Of a stretch of 64,000 bases of DNA, positions 55,743 through 64,000 are shown piece by piece. Position 1 is the stretch's first letter. The number at the start of each line of letters is the position of its first letter. A program made the position numbers and the translations under genes. The stretch is from Oerskovia enterophila (GTDB lineage Bacteria; Actinomycetota; Actinomycetes; Actinomycetales; Cellulomonadaceae), in contig NZ_MAQA01000014.1 in the NCBI RefSeq assembly GCF_001692445.1, positions 1 through 64,000 on the forward strand, in the 5' to 3' direction. The notes beneath the pieces were generated by a model. The model saw only the letters and a program-made list of their open reading frames with translations, searched no databases and had not been told where the DNA came from.

Positions 55743-57292
55743 GTGAAGCTGGAGCTCCGCGGTATCACCAAGTCGTTCGGACCGCTCGTCGCCAACGACC
55801 ACATCGACCTCGTCATCGAACCGGGGCAGATCCATGCCCTTCTCGGGGAGAACGGCGCAGGCAAGAGCACGCTGATGAACGTGCTGTTCGGCCTCTACCA
55901 GGCCGACTCGGGCGCCATCCTGCTCGACGACGAGGAGCGCGCCTTCCGGGGACCGGGCGACGCGCTCGCCGCCGGGATCGGCATGGTGCACCAGCACTTC
56001 ATGCTCGTGCCCGTGTTCACCGTCGCAGAGAACGTCATGCTCGGGCACGAGGACGTCAAGGCCGGGGGATTCCTGGACCTCGAGGCCGCACGTGCCCGGG
56101 TGCGGGACCTGTCCGCGCGGTTCGGCTTCGGCCTGGACCCGGACGCCGTCGTCGAGGACCTGCCGGTCGGCGTGCAGCAGCGCGTCGAGATCGTCAAGGC
56201 GCTCGCACGCGAGGCCAAGGTCCTCATCCTCGACGAGCCCACCGCGGTGCTGACGCCGCAGGAGACCGACGAGCTGATCGAGATCATGCGACAGCTCAAG
56301 GCCTCGGGCACGTCGATCGTCTTCATCACGCACAAGCTGCGCGAGGTCAAGGCCGTCGCCGACGTCATCACGGTCATCCGTCGTGGCGCGGTCGTCGGCA
56401 CGGCCGAGCCGTCGGCCTCCGAGACGGAGCTCGCGTCGCTCATGGTGGGGCGCTCGGTCTCGCTCGGTCTCGACAAGGCACCCCCGCAGCTCGGTGAAGA
56501 GACCTTCGTGGTCACGGACCTCACGGTCCTCGCGCCCAACGGGCAGGCCGTCGTGGACCGCGTCTCGTTCTCGGTCGCAGAGGGCGAGATCCTCGCCGTC
56601 GCGGGCGTGCAGGGCAACGGGCAGACCGAGCTCACCGAGGCCATCCTCGGGCTGCTGCCCTCCGCGGAGGGGGCGATCTCGCTCCACGGCAAGGAGCTGC
56701 GCGGGCTCTCGCCCGACGCGGCCCTCGACGCCGGGATCGGGTTCGTGCCCGAGGACCGCAAGGTCGACGGGCTCGTCCTCGACTTCACGGTCGCGGAGAA
56801 CCTCGTGCTCGACCTCTACGACAAGTCCCCGTACGCGCGGGGCATCGCGCTCAACCTGCCGGAGATCCGGCGCAACGCCGAGCACCGCATCAGCGAGTTC
56901 GACATCCGCACGCAGGGCCCCGGCCAGGAGGTCGGCCGGCTCTCGGGCGGCAACCAGCAGAAGGTCGTCCTCGCGCGCGAGCTCTCGCGCCCGCTCAAGC
57001 TCTTCATCGCGAGCCAGCCGACGCGCGGCGTGGACGTGGGGTCCATCGAGTTCCTGCACCGCCGCATCGTCCAGGAGCGCGACAACGGCACCCCGGTGAT
57101 CATCGTCTCGACCGAGCTCGACGAGGTCGTCGAGCTCGCCGACCGGATCGCCGTGATGTACCGCGGGCGCATCGTGGGCTTCGTCCCGCCCACGACGTCG
57201 CGCGAGGTGCTCGGCCTCATGATGGCCGGCGTGCCCTACGACGAGGCCACCGCACAGGTGACCGACCAGACCGACACGACGGGAGCAACCCA

Positions 57293-57296
<4 letters not shown>
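55743..57296 (+). CDS. Nucleoside ABC transporter ATP-binding protein
   Basis: 517 residues, two ABC domains in tandem as in NupO/YufO and RbsA. Domain 1 is complete: LLGENGAGKSTLMN, Q-loop MVHQHFML, VGVQQRVEIVKAL and LILDEPTAVLTP. Domain 2 is degenerate: Walker A GVQGNGQTEL lacks the Lys and Walker B reads LFIASQPTRGVD without the Asp-Glu pair, although the signature LSGGNQQKVVLAREL is intact. This asymmetry is known in the family. GTG at 55743 follows GAAGGG. Confidence 0.92.
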
Positions 57297-58545
<1,249 letters not shown>

Positions 58546-58549
<4 letters not shown>

Positions 58550-59823
58550 CCGCCATGGCCGCACCGCGTACCCAGGTCGCTGCCGTGACGGCGACCCGCA
58601 GCTGGAAGGTCCCCATCACGCTCGGGGTCTTCGGCCTGCTCTCGTTCGTCCTGTTCGGCCTCCTGGGGCCGGCAGGTTCCGTGACGACCTTCGGGATCTC
58701 CACGGGGGCCGACCTCCTCAAGTTCGACCCGGTCGAGCTCCCCACGCGGGCCACCGCGATCGTGCTCTCGGTGCTCTGCCTGCTCCTGGCCGGCTACGCG
58801 ACCCTGCGGGTCCGCGCGGACAAGCCGGTCGGGCGCTGGGTGCTCGCGGTCTTCGGCGTCCTGTGGGTCCTGACGTTCCTCGTGTGGGCCGTCGCGGACA
58901 AGAGCACGTCGATCGTGAGCCTCCTGCAGGGCTCGCTGCTCCTCGCGGTCCCGCTCGCGTTCGGTGCGCTCGGCGGTCTGCTCAACGAGCGGGCCGGCGT
59001 CGTCAACATCGCGATCGAGGGTCAGCTGCTCACGGGCGCGTTCGGCGCCGCCGTGCTCGCCTCGGTCGTGGGCAACGCGTACGTGGGTCTGGTCGCTGCT
59101 CCGCTCGCGGGGCTGCTCATCGGCGCGATGCTCGCGCTGTTCACGGTCAAGTACCACGTGAACCAGATCATCGTCGGTGTGGTGCTCAACGTGTTCGCCG
59201 TGGGCCTGACGAGCTTCCTGTTCTCCTCGGTGCTCAAGAACGACCCCGCGACGCTCAACACGCCCCCGCGCCTGCCGACGCTCCCGATCCCGCTGCTCTC
59301 CGAGATCCCGATCATCGGCCCGGTGCTGTTCCGCCAGTCGATCATCGTGTACCTGCTCTACGTCGCGGTCATCGTCATCAGCATCGCGCTCTTCCGCACC
59401 CGGTGGGGCCTGCGCGTCCGATCGGTCGGGGAGTACCCCCAGGCCGCGGACACGGTCGGCATCAACGTCAACCGCACCCGGTGGGGCAACGTCCTGCTCG
59501 GGTCCATGGTCGCGGGCCTCGGCGGTGCGTTCTTCACGATCGGGTCCGTGGGTGCGTTCGGCCAGGAGATGACGGCCGGCAAGGGCTACATCGCGCTCGC
59601 CGCGATGATCCTGGGCCGCTGGAGCCCGTGGGGGGCCCTGGGCGCCGCGCTGCTCTTCGGGTTCGCCGACAAGCTGCAGCAGGTGCTCGGCGTCCTCGAG
59701 ACCCCGATCCCCAACCAGTTCATGCTCATGCTGCCCTACGTCGTGACGATCTTCGCGGTCGCCGGCCTGGTCGGTCGCGTGCGCGGGCCCGCTGCCGCGG
59801 GCGAACCGTACGTGAAGGGATGA
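58546..59823 (+). CDS. Nucleoside ABC transporter permease 2 (NupQ-like)
   Basis: 425 residues. After an N-terminal extension with about four membrane segments (1-120) comes the conserved core GALGGLLNERAGVVNIAIEG, NQIIVGVVLNVFAVGL, RVRSVGEYPQAADTVGI and AGKGYIALAAMILGRWSPWG. ATG overlaps the upstream stop (ATGA) and the gene ends 4 bp before cdd. Confidence 0.92.
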
Positions 59824-59827
59824 CCGG

Positions 59828-60238
59828 ATGAGCGACGAGACACCGACGATCGACTGGGAGGGCCTGCGGGTCGCTGCCCGGGCCGCGATGGAGAAGGCGT
59901 ACGCGCCCTACTCCTCGTTCAAGGTCGGGGCCGCCGCGCTGGTCGACGACGGCCGGCTGGTCACGGGCGCCAACATCGAGAACGCGGCATACGGCGTGAC
60001 GCTGTGCGCCGAGTGCTCGCTCGTGAGCGACCTGATCGGGAGCGGAGGCGGGCGCCTCGTGGCCTTCGCCTGCGTCGACGGGCACGGCAACGTGCTCATG
60101 CCGTGCGGACGGTGCCGCCAGCTCCTGTGGGAGCACGGCGGGCCCCGGCTGCTCGTGGAGACGACCCGAGGCATCAAGCCCATGACCGATGTGCTGCCCG
60201 ACGCTTTCGGGCCTGAAGATCTGGTGGAGCGAGCATGA
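59828..60238 (+). CDS. cdd: Cytidine deaminase
   Basis: 136-residue zinc enzyme, small tetrameric type: APYSSFKVGAA, GANIENAAYGVTLCAEC (zinc Cys plus catalytic Glu) and PCGRCRQ with the other two zinc Cys. Deaminates cytidine and deoxycytidine to the uridines that deoA and other phosphorylases cleave. Same operon as the importer; overlaps deoA by 4 bp. Confidence 0.96.
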   Translation: MSDETPTIDWEGLRVAARAAMEKAYAPYSSFKVGAAALVDDGRLVTGANIENAAYGVTLCAECSLVSDLIGSGGGRLVAFACVDGHGNVLMPCGRCRQLLWEHGGPRLLVETTRGIKPMTDVLPDAFGPEDLVERA

Positions 60239-61581
60239 GCACGCAGAGCACTCCGGTGGGCGCCTCCGGCGCGCTGCCGAACAAGGAGACCGAGTCGTTC
60301 GACGCGGTCGACGTCATCCGCACCAAGCGGGACAAGGGCCGTCTGTCGGCCGAGCAGATCGACTGGGTCATCGACGCCTACACGCGCGGTGTCGTGGCCG
60401 AGGAGCAGATGGCCGCCCTCAACATGGCGATCCTGCTCAACGGCATGGACCGCACGGAGATCGGGCGCTGGACCGCGGCCATGATCGCCTCGGGCGAGCG
60501 CATGAACTTCTCGGCGCTCTCGCGCCCCACGGCCGACAAGCACTCGACGGGAGGCGTGGGGGACAAGATCACGTTGCCGCTCGCTCCGCTCGTCGCGGTC
60601 TTCGGGGTCGCGGTGCCGCAGCTCTCGGGGCGCGGTCTGGGGCACACGGGGGGCACGCTCGACAAGCTCGAGTCCATCCCCGGCTGGCGCGCCGCGCTGA
60701 CGAACGAGCAGATGATGAACCAGCTCGAGCACGTGGGCGCCGTCATCTGCCAGGCGGGCTCGGGGCTGGCCCCGGCCGACCGCAAGCTCTACGCGCTGCG
60801 CGACGTCACGGCCACGGTCGAAGCGATCCCGCTCATCGCGTCCTCGATCATGAGCAAGAAGATCGCCGAGGGCACGGGTGCGCTCGTCCTGGACGTCAAG
60901 GTCGGCTCGGGCGCGTTCATGAAGGACATCGAGCAGGCGCGCGAGCTCGCGCGGACCATGGTGGACCTGGGCACGGACGCGGGTGTCCGCACGGTCGCGC
61001 TGCTGACCGACATGTCGACCCCGCTGGGGCTGACGGCAGGCAACGCGCTCGAGGTCCGCGAGACGCTCGACGTGCTCTCGGGCGGGGGGCCGCGCGACGT
61101 CGTCGACCTGACGGTCGCGCTCGCTGTCGAGATGCTCGACGCGGCGGGCAGGCCCGTCCCGGAGGACGAGGTGCGGCACGCGCTCTCGAACGGCCGGGCC
61201 ATGGACAAGTGGCGCGAGATGATCGCGGAGCAGGGCGGCGACGCCCGCGCTCCGCTGCCCGTGGCGCGCGAGAAGGAGCACGTGGTCGCCGACCGTGACG
61301 GCGTCCTCTCGCACCTCGACGCGTTCGGCGTGGGGGTCGCGGCCTGGCGCCTCGGTGCGGGCCGTGCCCGCAAGGAGGACCCGGTGCAGGCCGGGGCGGG
61401 GATCGAGATCCACGCCAAGCCGGGCGACGTGGTCACCAAGGGGCAGCACCTGCTCACGCTCCACACCGACACCCCGGAGCGGTTCGACCGGGCGGTCGAG
61501 GCGCTCGAGGGCGCCTGGTCCGTCGCGGACCCGGGCACGGCCGTCGAGACGCCGGCCCTGATCCTCGACCGGCTCGCCTGA
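60235..61581 (+). CDS. deoA: Thymidine phosphorylase
   Basis: 448 residues. Pyrimidine nucleoside phosphorylase: EQIDWVIDAYTRGVV, MNMAIL-type helix, the signature region ADKHSTGGVGDKITLPLAPL, SGRGLGHTGGTLDKLESIPG, SSIMSKKIAEG, and a C-terminal beta domain (GAGIEIHAKPGDVVTKGQ). Releases the base and deoxyribose-1-phosphate from imported nucleosides. ATGA overlap with cdd. Confidence 0.96.
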   Translation: MSTQSTPVGASGALPNKETESFDAVDVIRTKRDKGRLSAEQIDWVIDAYTRGVVAEEQMAALNMAILLNGMDRTEIGRWTAAMIASGERMNFSALSRPTADKHSTGGVGDKITLPLAPLVAVFGVAVPQLSGRGLGHTGGTLDKLESIPGWRAALTNEQMMNQLEHVGAVICQAGSGLAPADRKLYALRDVTATVEAIPLIASSIMSKKIAEGTGALVLDVKVGSGAFMKDIEQARELARTMVDLGTDAGVRTVALLTDMSTPLGLTAGNALEVRETLDVLSGGGPRDVVDLTVALAVEMLDAAGRPVPEDEVRHALSNGRAMDKWREMIAEQGGDARAPLPVAREKEHVVADRDGVLSHLDAFGVGVAAWRLGAGRARKEDPVQAGAGIEIHAKPGDVVTKGQHLLTLHTDTPERFDRAVEALEGAWSVADPGTAVETPALILDRLA

Positions 61582-61582
61582 C

Positions 61583-62017
61583 ATGACGGCGGAGGGGGAG
61601 GCCTCGGGGGGCGCGGCACCGCGCGACCCGGAGGCCTCCCCGCCCGACGACCGCCGACCCCGTTCGGTCTACGGCGTCGGCGAGGAGCCGGACATCCGCT
61701 TCAGCCTGGCCAACGAGCGCACCGCGCTGGCCTGGGTGCGCACGGGGCTCGGACTGGTCGCGGGCGGTGTCGCGCTGACGTCGTTCGCGTCGTTCGCGGA
61801 CCTCACGGGGTTCGTCGACCTGATCGCCGCGGTGGCCTGCCTCGCGGGGGCCGGGTTCGCAGGGTACGCGCTCCTCTCCTGGAAGCGCGTCGAGCGGGCG
61901 ATCCGCCGGGGCGACCCGCTGCCGTCCCCGACCGGTCTGCCCGTGCTCGTCGCGGGCGTCGTCGTGCTCGCGCTGCTCGTGGCCGGGTACGCGGTCACCG
62001 AGGTCTGGCGGCGGTGA
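61583..62017 (+). CDS. DUF202 (YidH-type) membrane protein 1
   Basis: 144 residues. After a 45-residue acidic/Pro tail, the DUF202 element RFSLANERTALAWVRTGLGL is followed by three membrane helices. Function unknown. The ATG is 1 bp after the deoA stop, so it is on the same transcript. Confidence 0.88.
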   Translation: MTAEGEASGGAAPRDPEASPPDDRRPRSVYGVGEEPDIRFSLANERTALAWVRTGLGLVAGGVALTSFASFADLTGFVDLIAAVACLAGAGFAGYALLSWKRVERAIRRGDPLPSPTGLPVLVAGVVVLALLVAGYAVTEVWRR

Positions 62018-62328
62018 CGCCGCCGACCCGGGACCCGGGGCTCCAGCCAGAGCGCACGGCCCTGGCCTGGCAGCGCACGGTCCTCGCGGTCGTGATCGGC
62101 GCGATCCTGCTCGCGGTGGCCGGTCTGCGCGCGGGACAGCCGGTCCTCGCGGCGTGCGCGGGGACGCTCGCGGTCGCGACGCTCGTGCCCGCGGTCCTCC
62201 GGCCGCCGTCGGGCGGTCTGCCCCGGGACGGCCGTCTGAGGTCGTGGGGTTTCCTGGTCCGGGTCGCCGCGCTCGTGGGCGTCCTGGGCCTGCTGGGCGC
62301 GGCGAGCGCGCTCGTCCGGCTGCTCTGA
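62014..62328 (+). CDS. DUF202 membrane protein 2
   Basis: 104 residues: GLQPERTALAWQRTVLAVVI plus three membrane helices; the YidG-like partner of the preceding YidH-like protein. GTG overlaps its stop (GTGA). Tandem DUF202 pairs are common; the role is unknown. Confidence 0.88.
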   Translation: MTPPTRDPGLQPERTALAWQRTVLAVVIGAILLAVAGLRAGQPVLAACAGTLAVATLVPAVLRPPSGGLPRDGRLRSWGFLVRVAALVGVLGLLGAASALVRLL

Positions 62329-62374
62329 GGGCGGCGGTGCGAGGAGCGAGGCGCTCGGGGGGTGCGAAGGATGG

Positions 62375-62380
62375 CAGGCT
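62375..62380 (+). promoter_or_regulatory. -10 box before the orphan peptidase-like gene
   Basis: CAGGCT ends 6 nt before the ATG at 62387. Confidence 0.4.
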
Positions 62381-62386
62381 GTCCGG

Positions 62387-63490
62387 ATGATCCTCGCCGA
62401 CCTCCAGCTCACCCGGGTCCTGCGCGCAGCGGGCGCGGGCCGGGGTCCGTTGCCCCTGCCGCCTCCGTCGGGGCGCTATGCCCTGCCCGACGGCGCAGCC
62501 TCCTCGGCCCGTCGGGCCGCCCTGCGTGCGGGGCATCCCGGGCAGGTCGCCGACCGGCTCGTCACGGTGCTCGAGTCGCTGCGCCCGTGGGAGCGCGAGC
62601 ACGTGCTCGACCCGCTGCGTCGCCGCTCCGTCGCGCCCGACCAGCGCCGTGACCTCGCGGGCAACCCCGACCTGACGGCCGGGCGGCCGGTCGGTCAGGG
62701 GCAGGGGTCGGCCCCGGGGCGCCCGGACCTGCGCTTCCCCGAACCGCTCGTGCTGGGCCGGGCCCGCGCGGTCCAGGTCGACGAGACGACGTGCGGGTCC
62801 GCGGTGCTGGCCGTCCTGGCCGCGGCGGGGGACCCGGTGGTCTCGTTGTGGCTCGTCGCCGGGACGGACGTCTCGCGAGGGGCCTGCGAGCACGTCGTGA
62901 GCGAGGGCCAGGTGGACGCGACCGCCCGGGAGCTCGAGACGTCGTCGGGCCGGTTCCAGGCGCTCCAGCGCCTCCTCAAGGCGCGCACGACGCGGGCCGC
63001 GCTCGGCCCCTTCCCGTGGCCCGGCAGGCTCGGGACGCCGCCCTGGACGGCCGCACGCGACGCCCGCTACGCGGACGTGCGCTTCACGCACCGGATCGTC
63101 GCGGGCGGTGGCCCAGGGGACCCGGTGCTCGCGAGCGCGCTGCGGTCCGTGGCCGCGGGCGTGCCGGTCCCGCTGTACACGGGCGGCGACGTCGGGACCG
63201 GGTGGTCCACCGCGGTGCCGCGGCACGTCGTGCTCCTGGCCGGGGTGAGCGGTCCTCAGGCCGAGGCGGGAGGGGACGACGGGACGCAGGCGCACGGGGG
63301 GCGCTGGTGCTCGGTGTACGAGCCGTCGTCCGGGGCGCTGCACCGCGTGCGGGTCGCGGACCTCCTGGCGGGCACCCGCGTCGCGGGGGAGCCGAGCAAG
63401 GCCGTGCGCCGCGCGCTCGGGGGCTGGCCGCACGTGACCTGGGCGGTCCTGCCCGCCGGACGGGCTGGCGGGTCGCGCCGGGTCGGGTGA
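62387..63490 (+). CDS. Uncharacterised protein with papain/C39-like active-site pattern
   Basis: 367 residues, no signal peptide or membrane helix, no family recognised. Q130-x5-C136-G (QVDETTCGSAV) has the spacing of the oxyanion Gln and nucleophile Cys in papain-like and C39 enzymes. H280 (VPRHVVLL) and E312 (SVYEPSSG, where C39 enzymes have Asp-Pro) lie at plausible distances for the rest of the triad. The first 120 residues are basic with no recognisable motif. Function and substrate unknown. It has its own -10 box between the DUF202 pair and adenosine deaminase. Confidence 0.75.
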   Translation: MILADLQLTRVLRAAGAGRGPLPLPPPSGRYALPDGAASSARRAALRAGHPGQVADRLVTVLESLRPWEREHVLDPLRRRSVAPDQRRDLAGNPDLTAGRPVGQGQGSAPGRPDLRFPEPLVLGRARAVQVDETTCGSAVLAVLAAAGDPVVSLWLVAGTDVSRGACEHVVSEGQVDATARELETSSGRFQALQRLLKARTTRAALGPFPWPGRLGTPPWTAARDARYADVRFTHRIVAGGGPGDPVLASALRSVAAGVPVPLYTGGDVGTGWSTAVPRHVVLLAGVSGPQAEAGGDDGTQAHGGRWCSVYEPSSGALHRVRVADLLAGTRVAGEPSKAVRRALGGWPHVTWAVLPAGRAGGSRRVG

Positions 63491-63520
63491 CGATGGAGGG
63501 ACGGCGAGAGGAGCACCCCC

Positions 63521-63793
63521 ATGAGCACCGTGCCCGGAGCGGAGGCCTGGCGAGACGCCGGGCTGGTCACCCCCGACGACGTCCCCACGAACCTGGTCGA
63601 GGAGGAGTCGCAGGGCGACCCGCCGCCCTCGCCCGAGGACGCCGAGGACTACACCCCGGGGACCCCGCGGCCCGACCTGGACGGTGAGGCCGCCGAGGCC
63701 GACGTCGTCGAGCAGGCTGCTGTGGTCCCGGTCGGCGAGGGCGGGGACGAGGATGCGGACGTCCCGGGCGCTGTCGGCGGCGACGGCGCGTGA
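63521..63793 (+). CDS. Small acidic protein of unknown function
   Basis: 90 residues, strongly acidic and Pro-rich (EEESQGDPPPSPEDAED), probably disordered. The N-terminus AWRDAGLVTPDDVPTNLVEE is the most ordered part. ATG at 63521 has GAGAGG upstream. It follows the peptidase-like gene by 30 bp and may be co-expressed. It could be a chance open frame, but the ribosome site and acidic composition argue for a gene. Confidence 0.6.
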   Translation: MSTVPGAEAWRDAGLVTPDDVPTNLVEEESQGDPPPSPEDAEDYTPGTPRPDLDGEAAEADVVEQAAVVPVGEGGDEDADVPGAVGGDGA

Positions 63794-63869
63794 GACCGCA
63801 TGACCGCCCGTGACGCAGCCGTGACCTGCCCGGCGGGGCGGACGTCGGGTGCACCCGTCCCGTGCCCGG

Positions 63870-63875
63870 TAGCGT
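63870..63875 (+). promoter_or_regulatory. -10 box of leaderless adenosine deaminase gene
   Basis: TAGCGT ends 6 nt before the ATG at 63882. Confidence 0.5.
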
Positions 63876-63881
63876 GAGCGC

Positions 63882-64000
63882 ATGACCTCCACACCCTCCT
63901 CAGTGAGCGAGACCGTCGCGGCGATCGCCGCGCTCCCCAAGGTCGTCCTCCACGACCACCTCGACGGCGGGCTGCGCCCCGCGACGATCATCGAGCTGGC
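63882..64000 (+). CDS. add: Adenosine deaminase (partial, N-terminus)
   Basis: 39 residues visible before the window ends. [19 protein letters not shown] contains the metal-binding HxH pattern at the start of the adenosine deaminase TIM barrel (usually ELHxHLDG). The salvage context (nucleoside importer, cdd, deoA) supports the call. The rest lies outside the window. Confidence 0.88.
   Translation, partial: MTSTPSSVSETVAAIAALPKVVLHDHLDGGLRPATIIEL

Noticed and set aside
56581-57080. Loss of Walker A Lys and Walker B Asp-Glu in the second nucleoside ATPase domain as a sign of a dying gene
   Set aside because: This asymmetry is normal for NupO/RbsA-type tandem ATPases, and the rest of the domain is well conserved.
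61454-63991. An 845-codon open frame on the minus strand across deoA's end, the DUF202 pair and the peptidase-like gene
   Set aside because: It is antisense to well-supported coupled genes, has Arg/Gly/Pro-biased sequence with no family motif and arises because stop codons are rare in very GC-rich DNA.

Overview
The window is a high-GC chromosomal segment from an actinobacterium. The markers are mycothiol synthesis (mshB), a seven-iron ferredoxin next to dapC, the succinylase DAP genes dapC/dapD/dapE, an actinobacterial sigE-rseA-htrA-tatB cluster, a DUF3117 mini-protein, frequent GTG starts and many genes with a -10 box 6-8 nt before the start codon. Protein style (Ala/Pro-rich cytoplasmic tails, VanW protein, RmuC, DppDF fusion) suggests Micrococcales, perhaps the Cellulomonas/Oerskovia group; that assignment is inference. 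Nearly everything is core chromosome. I see no phage, insertion sequence, CRISPR array, rRNA or tRNA gene.

Layout. 0-7 kb: a probable xseA start (minus), ispH, rmuC (minus), an ABC exporter pair and ychF. 7-10 kb: an accessory patch with two coupled unknown genes that share a paralogous domain, a YjdM zinc-ribbon gene and a small membrane protein. 10-17.5 kb: a peptide ABC system (lipoprotein, unusually long permease, second permease, fused ATPase) interrupted by a frameshifted minus-strand gene. 17.5-24.3 kb: typA, mshB, a membrane protein and a very long VanW protein. 24.5-28 kb: an ACT-domain protein overlapping pheA, which overlaps tyrA, then a RidA protein. 28-36.8 kb: fdxA-dapC, gltA with a perfect CRP/GlxR-type operator, divergent dapD/dapE, a LOG-family protein and a FolP2-type DHPS homologue. 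36.8-45 kb: a PIG-V-like membrane enzyme, DUF3117, leucyl aminopeptidase, O-methyltransferase (minus) and sigE-rseA-htrA-tatB. 45-47.7 kb: trpS, a 2H phosphoesterase and a YihY protein. 47.8-51.3 kb: sdhCDAB (minus). 51.6-64 kb: mannose-1-phosphate guanylyltransferase, an M20 amidohydrolase, a nucleoside ABC importer followed by cdd and deoA, two DUF202 proteins, an orphan cysteine-peptidase-like protein and the start of adenosine deaminase.

How the parts work together. The peptide importer and the BMP-type nucleoside importer feed salvage; the latter sits directly before cytidine deaminase and thymidine phosphorylase, with adenosine deaminase downstream. dapC, dapD and dapE supply diaminopimelate and lysine. 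The sigE cluster is a cell-envelope stress module and has a textbook ECF-type promoter in front of sigE itself. From memory, the order xseA/ispH/ychF/typA/mshB/fdx-dapC/dapD-dapE/LOG/folP2/DUF3117/OMT-sigE-rseA-htrA-tatB follows Mycobacterium tuberculosis Rv1108c-Rv1224, and sdh/M20/cdd/deoA/add resembles Rv3305c-Rv3319.

The most interesting points are the TANNNT-N6-start leaderless module repeated through the window, the sigE autoregulatory promoter, the coupled unknown pair at 7-9 kb, the papain-like orphan at 62.4 kb, the ATC start of the O-methyltransferase, the extra membrane block inside the DppB-like permease and the CRP/GlxR site before gltA.
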